Origin: Thermomicrobiaceae bacterium
GTDB taxonomy: Bacteria > Chloroflexota > Chloroflexia > Thermomicrobiales > Thermomicrobiaceae
Direction: 5' to 3'
Length of the DNA stretch: 8,060 bases
Assembly: GCA_025966355.1 (NCBI GenBank)
Contig: JAICWZ010000070.1
Coordinates: 1-8,060, forward strand
Shown here in pieces: positions 1 through 8,060 of the stretch (the stretch's first letter is position 1; each line of letters begins with the position of its first letter). The translations under genes were made by a program, and so were the position numbers. The notes below the pieces were generated by a model. That model searched no databases. It had not been told where the DNA came from and saw only the letters and a program-made list of their open reading frames with translations.

Positions 1-57
1 TCCCAGAAGGAGGGCACTTCCGACAAGTCCAAAGAGGAGAAGCCGCCGCATCAATAG
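1..57 (+). CDS. C-terminal end of an unidentified protein (partial)
   Basis: Frame 1 is open from the window edge to a TAG at 55-57, giving an 18-residue lysine/glutamate-rich tail that ends KSKEEKPPHQ. About 14 of the 18 codons end in G or C, as expected for a gene in this genome, while frame 2 does so for only about half. The charged, low-complexity tail looks like a disordered C-terminus, but it carries no motif that would name the family. It converges with the minus-strand yggX gene, whose stop lies 48 bases further on. I see no clear hairpin plus T-run between them. The identity cannot be decided from this window. Confidence 0.45.
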   Translation, partial: SQKEGTSDKSKEEKPPHQ

Positions 58-105
58 AAGAAGACGTTCAAGAAAAGGAAGCGTGCAAACGGAAAAGGCG
101 GCCGG

Positions 106-378
106 CTAGTGTCCGGGAGCGACGTAGCCGGGCGGGTGTGCCGCGCCCTCGCCGAAGAAATACTCTTCCATCTGCTGGCGGAGCAATTTGCGGTCATCGG
201 GATCGGCCGGATTGAGCGCGTAGTGGTTAATCAGAATCGTTTGATGTTCGCGCCACATCTCCCAGGCCTGCTCCGAGACGTTCTCGAAGATGCGCTCACC
301 GAGCGTACCGGGGAATGGCTGCTTTTCGAGACCGGGAAGCTCGCGGCCGAGCTTGATGCATTGAACCAACCTTGGCAT
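106..378 (-). CDS. yggX: Fe(2+)-trafficking protein, YggX family
   Basis: This 90-residue protein matches the small cytosolic YggX family, which in enterobacteria is linked to iron handling and protection of Fe-S clusters from oxidative damage. Visible family signatures are Cys7 near the N-terminus (MPRLVQC, the position of the conserved YggX cysteine), PGxLGxRI at about 23-30, the segment ending AWxxWxxxQTxLIN at about 38-51, and RKLLxQxMxxFxF-like sequence at about 63-75. Length is typical for the family (about 90). The longest frame begins at 417, but the ATG at 376-378 is preferred: it has an AAGGGA ribosome site just upstream, and YggX proteins start right before this Cys motif. It is divergent from the formyltransferase gene with about 60 bases between starts, in which I see no convincing promoter. 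The family assignment is solid; the biochemical role in this organism is inferred. Confidence 0.9.
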   Translation of the reverse strand: MPRLVQCIKLGRELPGLEKQPFPGTLGERIFENVSEQAWEMWREHQTILINHYALNPADPDDRKLLRQQMEEYFFGEGAAHPPGYVAPGH

Positions 379-438
379 GGTCGTCCCTTTTCCGCGTCCA
401 TCGCAATCATCAATCAAGCCTAACGAAGGGGAGTGCGC

Positions 439-1356
439 GTGTCAAACGATGCGAGTTCGAATGTCCGAGAGGGCATCTCCGTTGCCTTCTTTGGGCGGCG
501 CTGCCCCTTCACCGCCATCCCGTTCGAACATCTGCTGCGCGCGGGAATAAACGTGACCGCGCTCTTTCTTTCATCGTCTTCGCCCATTGGCGACGCGGTC
601 CGACGGCGTCGTTACCGGCCGTCGATCAGCATCGGCGGTACATCCAGTTCCGTCGAACGCCTCGCCGGAGAACACGACATTCCTCAGTATGACATTCGGC
701 GGCCGCTCGGTGGCGAACTTCACTCAATATTGCGACAACATCAGCCTGATCTGCTTGTTGCCGCCTGCTTCCCCTGGCGCATTCCTGCGTCAATCCGGGA
801 GGTTGCTCTGCTCGGCGGTATCAACCTGCATCCGTCGCTGCTCCCCCGATTTCGCGGCCCAGACCCGCTCTTTTGGACCTATCGAACCGGTGAATCGGAA
901 TGGGGAGTCACCGTCCATCAGCTGTCTGATTCCTTTGATGCAGGAGCGATTCTCGGGCAAACGGGCTTTGTAATCCCCGATGAAATGCCGGGCGACCAAC
1001 TTGAGCGGCACGCCGCGCGACTCGGCGGGGATCTTTTGCTCAACGTGATCGCGCAAGGCGAGAGCCAAGCACTCCGGGGCCGCCCGCAAGATCAATCCGA
1101 GGCGTCGTACCAGACGTGGCCGAGCCCCGCTGAGCTGCTCGTCGATCGCACCTGGAGCGCCCAACGCGCGATCAATTTTATAGTCGGAGTTCGACCGCTC
1201 GGCTACGAACCAACGATTGTCACCTCACGCGGTTTGCGCGTGGTTCATTCGGCCCGGCCCGCAAATCGAGAGACGCGTCTCGGTGAAACCTGGTTCGACG
1301 AACATACGGTTGACTTACCGTTCGCGGACGGGATCGTCGAGTTCACGGTCGAATAG
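439..1356 (+). CDS. Formyltransferase of the methionyl-tRNA formyltransferase (Fmt) fold
   Basis: The 305-residue product has the 10-formyltetrahydrofolate-dependent formyltransferase core. The catalytic triad is visible: Asn129 and His131 in the motif GGINLHPSLLPRFRG (126-140), and Asp167 in SFDAG. A C-terminal part with the phrase SYQTWPSP (about 223-230), followed by a short region resembling the Fmt C-terminal domain, supports an Fmt-like layout and about the usual length. The start is placed at GTG 439 because GAAGGGGA (425-432) lies 6 bases before it; the in-frame GTG at 433 would sit directly against the ribosome site. The gene stands alone on the plus strand and converges with the rmd-like gene, with 10 bases between stops. 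It is not next to def, rsmB or other usual fmt partners. It could be the housekeeping Fmt, a paralogue, or a sugar N-formyltransferase. The fold is secure; the substrate is not. Confidence 0.82.
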   Translation: MSNDASSNVREGISVAFFGRRCPFTAIPFEHLLRAGINVTALFLSSSSPIGDAVRRRRYRPSISIGGTSSSVERLAGEHDIPQYDIRRPLGGELHSILRQHQPDLLVAACFPWRIPASIREVALLGGINLHPSLLPRFRGPDPLFWTYRTGESEWGVTVHQLSDSFDAGAILGQTGFVIPDEMPGDQLERHAARLGGDLLLNVIAQGESQALRGRPQDQSEASYQTWPSPAELLVDRTWSAQRAINFIVGVRPLGYEPTIVTSRGLRVVHSARPANRETRLGETWFDEHTVDLPFADGIVEFTVE

Positions 1357-1366
1357 GGGGCAGCTC

Positions 1367-2350
1367 TCACGAATGCGATGCGATGCGGCGGCGCCAGCCG
1401 TCAAGTGTATCCGACAGCGATCGCTCGAACGCGATCTCCGGGTACCAACCGGTTGCCTGCCTGAGTTTCGTGGCATCTCCAACCAGCACCGGAATATCCG
1501 ATGGACGAAGCCGAGCCGGATCTTCGTGTACGTCAACGTCGACGTTCGTCAGGCAGAGCAGGTGGTCGAGGACCGCTTGAATTGGCCGGGCCACGCCACT
1601 CGCCACATTGAAGACATCACCGGCGAAATCCGCCCGAGCGACGAGGGCATAGGCGCGCACGACGTCGCGAACGTCCAGGAAATCGCGCTGTGCCTCAAGA
1701 TTTCCGACGAGGAGCACCGGGTCGGAGCGCCTGGCTTCGATCTCCGCGATCTGGCGTGCCAGGCTGGAGACGACGAATCGTTCATTCTGGCCGGGTCCGA
1801 TATGGTTAAAGGGGCGCACGCGCACGATACGCATGCCATAGCTCAATGCATACTGCAGCCCGAGCAGATCCTGTGCCGCCTTGCTCACGGCGTACGGATT
1901 GCGCGGCCGGAACGACTGCGTTTCGCGAATCGGAGACTGCTCCGGCGGCACATCGCCGTAGATATCAGCTGAACTGACGACGACGATAATCGGATCAATA
2001 CCAACCGCGCGGCACGCCTCCAGCAGATTAACCTGCGCGATGATGTTCGTGTTCAGGGTGCCGGCCGGGTTGGCGACGGCTTTGGGCACGTAGGCTTGCG
2101 CCGCCAGATGAAAGATGATCTCCGGCCGATGATGCGCGACGACCCGCTGCGTCAGATCGGCATCGAGCAGATCGCACGAAAGCATGCGAACGCCCTCAAG
2201 TGGGGCCGCAGCATGCGTCTGTAGCCCGGTGATTTCCCAGTTTGTTGACGCAATGAGATGGCCGGCAAGATGCCGGCCGGCGAATCCGCTTGCTCCGGTA
2301 ATCAACGCGCGCAGGTGACGATTGTCACCCGCGCCCAGCGGTTCATCCAT
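1367..2350 (-). CDS. rmd: GDP-6-deoxy-4-keto-D-mannose reductase-like NAD(P)-dependent epimerase/dehydratase
   Basis: This 327-residue short-chain dehydrogenase/reductase of the extended sugar-nucleotide class has a Rossmann GASGFAG motif (19-25), the HLAAQ stretch (81-85), a catalytic SS (126-127) followed by DIYG, and the YAVSK active-site Tyr153/Lys157. RPFNHIGPGQ (179-188), QRDFLDVRDV (221-230) and DPARLRPSDI (277-286) closely resemble Rmd, which reduces GDP-4-keto-6-deoxy-mannose to GDP-D-rhamnose. The GxxGxxG text is unlike Gmd dehydratases (which have GITGQDG), so reductase is favoured. Its ATG (2348-2350) shares one base with the metK TAA stop, pointing to translational coupling and cotranscription with ahcY-metK. 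No gmd or glycosyltransferase lies in the window, so the GDP-sugar substrate is inferred from sequence likeness only. A related UDP- or GDP-sugar epimerase is the main alternative. Confidence 0.8.
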   Translation of the reverse strand: MDEPLGAGDNRHLRALITGASGFAGRHLAGHLIASTNWEITGLQTHAAAPLEGVRMLSCDLLDADLTQRVVAHHRPEIIFHLAAQAYVPKAVANPAGTLNTNIIAQVNLLEACRAVGIDPIIVVVSSADIYGDVPPEQSPIRETQSFRPRNPYAVSKAAQDLLGLQYALSYGMRIVRVRPFNHIGPGQNERFVVSSLARQIAEIEARRSDPVLLVGNLEAQRDFLDVRDVVRAYALVARADFAGDVFNVASGVARPIQAVLDHLLCLTNVDVDVHEDPARLRPSDIPVLVGDATKLRQATGWYPEIAFERSLSDTLDGWRRRIASHS

Positions 2351-3585
2351 TAGCGCGCGGTCGTCATCCTTGATTCGCTGAGACCGGCGGCCTCACGAAG
2401 CGTGTCGACTACGTCCAGCTTCTCCCAGGGGAGATCGAGATCGGCCCGGCCAAAATGCCCGTACGAGGCGACCTGCCGGTAAAGCGGTCGCATGAGATCG
2501 AGGTGACGGATGATCGCGGCCGGTCTCAGGTCGAAGTGCGCGTTGATCAACTCAACGATCAGGTCTTCTTCGACGTGCTCGGTGCCGAACGTCTCGATGT
2601 GCAACGAAACCGGTCGAGCTTTTCCGATCGCGTACGACACCTGCAGTTCGAAACGGTCCGCCAGTCCGGCAGCGACCACGTTCTTGGCGACATAGCGGGC
2701 AGCATAGGCGCCGGAGCGATCAACCTTTGTCGGATCTTTGCCCGAGAAGGCACCGCCGCCGTGCCGCGCCATACCACCGTAGGTATCGACGATGATCTTG
2801 CGCCCGGTCAGACCGGCGTCGCCCATTGGGCCGCCGATCGAAAACCCGCCGCTGGGGTTGATGTAGATATTCGTATCGGCGTCCAGGAGGTCCGACGGAA
2901 TGACACGGCGAATGACCTCGTCGGCCAATTCAACCTGCATTTGTCGCTGGGTGACAGCCGGGTCATGCTGTGCCGAGAGGACGACCGTCTGCACGCGCAC
3001 CGGTTTGCCGTAGTGATACTCAACCGTCACCTGGCTCTTGCCGTCCGGTCGCAGGTATGCGATTTCCCCCGATTTCCGCGCCTCGGCCAGCCGCCGCGTC
3101 AGCTGATGGGCGAGCGAAATGGTGAGCGGCATATATTCCGGCGTTTCGTCACAGGCGAAACCGATCATCATCCCCTGATCACCGGCGCCGGTCGATTCAA
3201 GCGGATCACCGTCCGCGGAATCGCGCGTTTCGAGCGAATGCCCGACGCCCGCCGAGATTTCTTTCGACTGCTCTTTGATCGACGTGACAACGCCGGCCGT
3301 CTCAGCATCAAAACCGAACTTGGCGCGCGTGTAACCGACTTCTTCGATTGTCTGCCGCGCGATCACCGGAATGTCGACATAGGTGTCGGTCGTGATCTCG
3401 CCGAAGACAAGAACGAGCCCGGTCGTCGCCGCCGTCTCGCAGGCGACCCGCGCATCGGGATCTTCCTTGAGGATGGCATCGAGGACGGCGTCGGAAATCT
3501 GGTCGCACAGCTTGTCCGGATGCCCTTCGGTCACTGACTCCGAGGTAAAGAGCGTCCTGGCGGACCGCGTGAAACTCGTACTCAA
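2350..3585 (-). CDS. metK: S-adenosylmethionine synthase (methionine adenosyltransferase)
   Basis: MetK joins L-methionine and ATP to make SAM, releasing phosphate and pyrophosphate; it is a cytosolic Mg2+/K+-dependent enzyme. All landmarks are present in this 411-residue protein: [14 protein letters not shown] with the ATP-binding GHPDK at 21-25, the GAGDQG loop (133-138), and the phosphate-binding [19 protein letters not shown] at 276-294. The length is slightly above the E. coli enzyme (about 384). The longest frame starts at ATG 3615, but that ATG lacks a ribosome site; the TTG at 3583-3585 has AAGGGAGG 6 bases upstream and gives the normal MetK beginning, so TTG is chosen. It lies 67 bases after ahcY in the same direction and overlaps the start of the rmd-like gene. 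It probably shares the SAM riboswitch ahead of ahcY, which would give end-product feedback. Identity is near certain. Confidence 0.97.
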   Translation of the reverse strand: MSTSFTRSARTLFTSESVTEGHPDKLCDQISDAVLDAILKEDPDARVACETAATTGLVLVFGEITTDTYVDIPVIARQTIEEVGYTRAKFGFDAETAGVVTSIKEQSKEISAGVGHSLETRDSADGDPLESTGAGDQGMMIGFACDETPEYMPLTISLAHQLTRRLAEARKSGEIAYLRPDGKSQVTVEYHYGKPVRVQTVVLSAQHDPAVTQRQMQVELADEVIRRVIPSDLLDADTNIYINPSGGFSIGGPMGDAGLTGRKIIVDTYGGMARHGGGAFSGKDPTKVDRSGAYAARYVAKNVVAAGLADRFELQVSYAIGKARPVSLHIETFGTEHVEEDLIVELINAHFDLRPAAIIRHLDLMRPLYRQVASYGHFGRADLDLPWEKLDVVDTLREAAGLSESRMTTAR

Positions 3586-3591
3586 TGGCTG

Positions 3592-3599
3592 CCTCCCTT
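3592..3599 (-). promoter_or_regulatory. Ribosome binding site fixing the metK TTG start
   Basis: Read on the minus strand, AAGGGAGG lies here, followed by six bases and then TTG at 3585-3583. This near-consensus Shine-Dalgarno sequence lies inside the longer ATG-initiated frame and rules in favour of the TTG. The ATG at 3613-3615 has no comparable purine run before it. Confidence 0.85.
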
Positions 3600-3652
3600 G
3601 CCCTGTTCCTGGCATTCTGACATCGTGCTAAACGGCTGCCTGGATAAGTGAA

Positions 3653-5181
<1,529 letters not shown>

Positions 5182-5200
5182 AGCATTATTCGTTTTCCGC

Positions 5201-5229
5201 ACTATAACACAGGCACTTGCACCCGACAA
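5201..5229 (-). promoter_or_regulatory. Sigma-70-type promoter for the riboswitch-ahcY-metK-rmd transcript
   Basis: On the minus strand a -35-like TTGTCG (5229-5224) is followed by 17 bases and a -10 of TATAGT (5206-5201), with a TG at 5209-5208 making an extended -10. The predicted transcript start is near 5194, about 13 bases before the first riboswitch helix, as is usual for leader riboswitches. The promoter begins only 17 bases after the aroKB stop. I see no terminator for aroKB here, so readthrough from aroKB into the riboswitch is possible. Confidence 0.75.
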
Positions 5230-5245
5230 ATGCGCGGCGGCATCG

Positions 5246-6889
5246 CTATCTTGCACCCATCAAGCGCGCGACGAATTCGACTTCGTCGAGCGGCACATCA
5301 TTGACGACCTCGACGATTCCGGCGCGATCACCCGGCAGAATCCAGGTCAGGACGCCGCTCACCGCCTTCTTATCGCTCCAGATATGATCCATTACCTCCG
5401 AGAGTTCGCCGTCGAACCGGTTCGGTAGTCCGAGCCGATCGAGGACGGCATTCTGGCGCGTCGCGATCTCCTCGTGTGAGCGCCCGAGCCGGACCGCGAG
5501 GGCGATCGCCGCCCGCATGCCCAGAGCGATCGCTTCTCCGTGGATGTAACGATAATTCGATGCTTCCATCGCATGACCGAGCGTGTGGCCGTAGTTCAAT
5601 ACGCGCCGAAGTCCCGCTTCGCGCTCGTCGCCCTGCACGACCGCGCGCTTGATGCGCACGTTGTCGGCGACGATAGCAGCCATGAAGTCGACGTCGCGCA
5701 GATCGGCGTCGCTGGCATGTTCGATACGTGGCAAGAGGCGCAGTTCGTCAACGCCGGTCGCGGTTGCCTCGATCATGCCGTGCTTGATGATCTCGGCCCA
5801 TCCGGCGCGCCATTCGCGCTCCGGCAACGTCGTGAGAGCGGTCGGATCGGCGATGACGAGTTGCGGCTGATAAAAGGCGCCGATAAGGTTCTTGCCGCGC
5901 GGGTGGTCGATGCCGGTCTTGCCTCCGACGCTGCTATCCACCATCGCCAGTAGGCTCGTCGGGATCTGCACGAGCCCGACACCGCGCAGTACGATCGCCG
6001 CCACGAAGCCGGCCAGATCACCCACCACCCCGCCGCCGAGCGCGACCACCACATCCCGCCGGTCAATGCGGCCGTTGAGCAGTTGATCGAGCAGTTTACC
6101 GGTCTGGTCCAGCGACTTGCTCGCCTCTCCCGCCGGCACGACGAACAGCTCGCTGTCGAAATCGGCACCAGCCATTGACGTTCGGACGTCATCGGACCAG
6201 AGCGGGGCGACGTTCGAATCCGAGATGATCCAGGCACGCTTCGCGGATGGGAAGCGCTGTCGTATCAACCGACCGGCTGATGCGAGCAGCCCTGACGCGA
6301 CGTAGAGATCGGAACGGCCGGTCGGCACGCCAAGTGTCCCGATCGGGAGCGGCAAGTGGCCGGCTTGGGCTGTCCGTACCAGCGATTCTGCTTCGTCTAC
6401 AACGGCGTCAAGCGTCTTTCCACCGGTGTCGATCAAGGCGTCGGCACGCGTGTAGAACGCGCGGCGCGCTTGCCACATGCGTTCCAGGTCAGCCGCCGGG
6501 TCGTCCGACGCGAGCAATGGCCTGACGGTAGATGCATCAGCAGCGACCTGTCCGCGCAGGCGATCAAGCAGCTCTGCTGGTTGCGCCTTGAGATGGATAA
6601 TCAAACTCTCCGGCCGCATCGCGACCCAGTTCGCTTCGTCGACGACCGCGCCGCCGCCGGTCGCGATGACCCGACCCGGCTGAGAGCACGCCTCTGCCAA
6701 CAGCTGCCGCTCGGCGGCTCGGAAAACGTATTCACCATGACGCTGAAAGATGGCTGAAATCTCGCGGTCAAAGAGCCTGACAATTTCGTCATCTATGTCG
6801 ACCGCGTCGAACCCGAGGCGCGATGCCAGCAGCTTCGCCACGCTCGACTTCCCCGTACCGCTCAACCCAACCAGAATGACCCGCTTCAT
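5246..6889 (-). CDS. aroKB: Bifunctional shikimate kinase / 3-dehydroquinate synthase
   Basis: One 547-residue protein joins two enzymes of the shikimate route to aromatic amino acids. The N-terminal shikimate kinase (about 1-170) phosphorylates shikimate. It has Walker A GLSGTGKS (8-15), DIDD (31-34), the FRxxE substrate motif (56-60), ATGGGAV (76-82) and the lid RPLL (123-126). The C-terminal 3-dehydroquinate synthase (about 180-547) turns DAHP into 3-dehydroquinate with NAD+ and zinc. It has GEASK (254-258), ALGGGVVGDLAGF (283-295), PTSLLAMVDSSVGGKTGID (310-328), and expected zinc ligands Glu366 (AEIIKHG), His436 (NYGHTLGH) and His450 (HGEAI). Both halves look intact. Start ATG 6889 directly begins the kinase fold and follows AGGGGA; the longer frame to 6931 adds an unlikely leader. 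Such kinase-synthase fusions are known, for example in Thermotoga. Its stop lies just before the SAM-riboswitch promoter. Confidence 0.95.
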   Translation of the reverse strand: MKRVILVGLSGTGKSSVAKLLASRLGFDAVDIDDEIVRLFDREISAIFQRHGEYVFRAAERQLLAEACSQPGRVIATGGGAVVDEANWVAMRPESLIIHLKAQPAELLDRLRGQVAADASTVRPLLASDDPAADLERMWQARRAFYTRADALIDTGGKTLDAVVDEAESLVRTAQAGHLPLPIGTLGVPTGRSDLYVASGLLASAGRLIRQRFPSAKRAWIISDSNVAPLWSDDVRTSMAGADFDSELFVVPAGEASKSLDQTGKLLDQLLNGRIDRRDVVVALGGGVVGDLAGFVAAIVLRGVGLVQIPTSLLAMVDSSVGGKTGIDHPRGKNLIGAFYQPQLVIADPTALTTLPEREWRAGWAEIIKHGMIEATATGVDELRLLPRIEHASDADLRDVDFMAAIVADNVRIKRAVVQGDEREAGLRRVLNYGHTLGHAMEASNYRYIHGEAIALGMRAAIALAVRLGRSHEEIATRQNAVLDRLGLPNRFDGELSEVMDHIWSDKKAVSGVLTWILPGDRAGIVEVVNDVPLDEVEFVARLMGAR

Positions 6890-6954
6890 CTCGTCCCCTG
6901 ACCCTGAGGCGTACAAACGTCCGCTTGGCATGGCAGATGCCGGTCGCGCGCCAA

Positions 6955-6981
6955 ATTATAGCGGTCAGCCGCGCGCGTCTA
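6955..6981 (-). promoter_or_regulatory. Candidate aroKB promoter
   Basis: On the minus strand a perfect -10 hexamer TATAAT lies at 6960-6955. The best upstream -35-like match is TAGACG (6981-6976), four of six to consensus but with a short 15-base spacer. The start of transcription would be near 6948, about 60 bases ahead of the chosen ATG. The -10 is convincing; the -35 is not. Confidence 0.45.
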
Positions 6982-7121
6982 CGCATGCGATGACTGCGAT
7001 CGCCATCGGCACAGTCGTTTTGGCGGCGGTTTCCGGCGAACCGGTGTGCCATACCATCATGCATGGGCGGGATTATTGTAAAATGACCGGCGCTCGTTCG
7101 CACAATCGCCAGCACAGGCGG

Positions 7122-7149
7122 TAGACGACGGGCAAGAGCGCGCTATACT
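7122..7149 (+). promoter_or_regulatory. Candidate promoter for the NtrC-type regulator gene
   Basis: TAGACG (7122-7127) and TATACT (7144-7149) are 16 bases apart and resemble a sigma-70-type promoter (four of six and five of six matches). The predicted start near 7156 would give a leader of about 80 bases before the ATG at 7238. The same GTAGACG heptamer occurs on the opposite strand in the candidate aroKB promoter. No -24/-12 sigma-54 element was noticed. Confidence 0.4.
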
Positions 7150-7206
7150 TGGAAACGTGATCGCCTGATGCCAAATTCGTTTCAGCTTGCGAATCTGAAC
7201 ATGGGT

Positions 7207-7219
7207 CGCCAGGCTGGCG
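7207..7219. repeat. 13-base inverted repeat in the regulator leader
   Basis: CGCCAG and CTGGCG flank a single G, making a perfect 6-1-6 inverted repeat. It ends 18 bases before the ATG of the response regulator and downstream of its candidate promoter. Such symmetry can be a binding site for a dimeric regulator, possibly for autoregulation, but a chance palindrome in GC-rich DNA is also quite possible. It cannot form a normal RNA hairpin without opening the central pairs. Confidence 0.4.
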
Positions 7220-7237
7220 GTCATGGGAAGAGGATAA

Positions 7238-8060
7238 ATGGACCATATCCTGATCGCTGATGATGATGCCGGAATCCGGGGGCTGCTACGCGATTTCCTG
7301 GAGGATGAGGGGTTCTCCGTCGAGGAAACAGATGACAGTAATGACGTCACGGAGGCAATTCGTGGCGAGGACCCGCCGATCCTTGTGTTAATGGATGTTC
7401 GCATGCCGAATAAGAGCGGCATCGACGTCCTGCGTGAACTTTCCGAGGAACGCGGTAGCCAACTACCGGTCATCATCATGACCGCCTACGGGAGCGCGAA
7501 CCTTGCCATTCAGGCAATGCAACTCGGCGCCTACGACTACATCACCAAGCCGTTCGATCTCGACGAGGTGCTCATCACGATTCGGCGCTACATCGAGCAT
7601 CAGCGCCTCTTGCAGCGCGTCTCGCACTCGGGGGGCGCGCGCCCTGATCAGGATCCGAACGATTTCATCATCGGTAACAGCGGAGCGATGCAAGAGGTCT
7701 ACAAAATTGTCGGCCGGGTCGCTGGCTCCGATGCGACCGTCCTGATCGCGGGTGAAACGGGCACCGGCAAGGAATTGGTCGCGACGGTCATTCACCGCAA
7801 CTCCGGTTACTCCGGTGGCCCCCTGATCAAGGTCAACTGCGCCGCCCTGCCCGAGACGCTGCTCGAAAGCGAACTCTTCGGTCACGAAAAAGGGGCGTTT
7901 ACCGGCGCCATCAATCAGCGCAAGGGCCGTTTCGAGATGGCCCACAAAGGCACGATCTTTCTCGACGAAGTCGGCGAAATGACGCTCGCCACCCAGAAGA
8001 AGCTGCTGCGCGTCATGCAGGAGCGCGAGTTCGAGCGCGTGTGCGGTTCAATCTCGGTCA
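7238..8060 (+). CDS. Sigma-54-dependent response regulator, NtrC family (3' end outside window)
   Basis: The frame is open from ATG 7238 to the window end (274 codons seen). An N-terminal receiver domain (about 1-118) has the acidic pocket DDD (8-10), phospho-acceptor Asp53 (MDVRMP), Thr82 and Lys104 (TKPF). A linker of about 25 residues leads to a sigma-54 AAA+ domain with Walker A GETGTGKE (172-179), GAFTGA loop (219-224) and Walker [10 protein letters not shown] (239-247). The intact GAFTGA implies contact with sigma-54. A phosphorylated dimer would be expected to assemble into a ring and open sigma-54 promoters. The rest of the ATPase domain and the expected Fis-like DNA-binding domain lie beyond the edge. 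AAGAGGA (7228-7234) precedes the start. No histidine kinase is in view, so the signal is unknown. It is divergent from aroKB. Confidence 0.95.
   Translation, partial: MDHILIADDDAGIRGLLRDFLEDEGFSVEETDDSNDVTEAIRGEDPPILVLMDVRMPNKSGIDVLRELSEERGSQLPVIIMTAYGSANLAIQAMQLGAYDYITKPFDLDEVLITIRRYIEHQRLLQRVSHSGGARPDQDPNDFIIGNSGAMQEVYKIVGRVAGSDATVLIAGETGTGKELVATVIHRNSGYSGGPLIKVNCAALPETLLESELFGHEKGAFTGAINQRKGRFEMAHKGTIFLDEVGEMTLATQKKLLRVMQEREFERVCGSISV

Larger units (their letters stand above)
6890..7237. other. 348-base divergent intergenic region
   Basis: This stretch separates the divergent aroKB and response-regulator starts. I see no supported protein or RNA gene in it. It contains a candidate promoter for each direction, a 13-base inverted repeat close to the regulator start, and small palindromes such as CGCATGCG around 6982-6989. 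It includes AT-richer patches near 6953-6960 and 7071-7084, unlike the coding DNA on either side. No T-run hairpin is evident on either strand. Confidence 0.6.

Noticed and set aside
379..438. Promoters in the yggX/formyltransferase divergent gap
   Set aside because: The AATCATCAATCA-like patch is AT-richer, but no -10/-35 pair near consensus was found on either strand.
1217..1972. 251-codon plus-strand frame spanning the end of the formyltransferase and the rmd-like gene
   Set aside because: It crosses two well-supported genes in other frames and shows no family motif.
2455..3537. Long 360-codon plus-strand open frame opposite metK
   Set aside because: It is antisense to an unmistakable metK, its translation is arginine/aspartate-rich with no recognisable motif, and it arises from the high GC content.
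5222..5245. Possible terminator between aroKB and the riboswitch promoter
   Set aside because: Only a four-base ATGC/GCAT arm pair and no T-run are present, so readthrough cannot be excluded and no terminator is called.
7056..7084. Second possible promoter with TAAAAT at 7079-7084
   Set aside because: No acceptable -35 at 16-18 bases, and the TATACT site further downstream is better placed.
7463..7945. 160-codon minus-strand frame
   Set aside because: It lies antisense within the NtrC-type regulator, whose receiver and AAA+ motifs are certain.

Overview
The window reads as a housekeeping and regulatory stretch of a moderately GC-rich (by eye roughly 60%) bacterial chromosome. The gene styles fit a Chloroflexota-type organism, possibly class Thermomicrobia: a fused AroK-AroB, a short thermophile-type AhcY, an S-box leader upstream of ahcY-metK, and several GTG/TTG starts. 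This taxonomic guess is inference; no rRNA or marker search was possible. I see no insertion sequence, CRISPR array, tRNA or prophage gene.

Layout, left to right. (1) The last 18 codons of a plus-strand gene (1-57). (2) A minus-strand YggX-type Fe(2+)-trafficking protein (106-378), divergent from (3) a plus-strand formyltransferase of the Fmt fold (439-1356). (4) A minus-strand operon, converging on the formyltransferase and transcribed right to left: ahcY (3653-4927), metK (2350-3585) and a GDP-6-deoxy-4-keto-mannose reductase-like gene, rmd (1367-2350), whose start codon overlaps the metK stop. (5) A 318-nt leader for this operon (4928-5245) holding a good extended -10 promoter, a SAM-I (S-box) riboswitch aptamer, an antiterminator pairing and a strong intrinsic terminator. 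(6) A minus-strand aroK-aroB fusion (5246-6889). (7) A 348-nt divergent intergenic region with candidate promoters in both directions. (8) The first 274 codons of a plus-strand NtrC-type sigma-54 response regulator (7238 to window end).

Together, ahcY and metK form the two sides of the activated methyl cycle. MetK makes S-adenosylmethionine (SAM) and AhcY clears the S-adenosylhomocysteine left after methyl transfer. The riboswitch lets SAM switch off its own synthesis and recycling by premature termination. The nucleotide-sugar reductase shares that control by position, which is the oddest part of the arrangement. AroKB supplies two shikimate-pathway steps from one polypeptide.

Several starts were moved inward from the longest reading frame because of clear Shine-Dalgarno spacing: metK to a TTG, ahcY to a GTG, the formyltransferase to a second GTG, and yggX and aroKB to internal ATGs. 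The best finding is the SAM riboswitch, including a base substitution pair that appears to preserve its pseudoknot. I did not find an obviously new multi-gene system.
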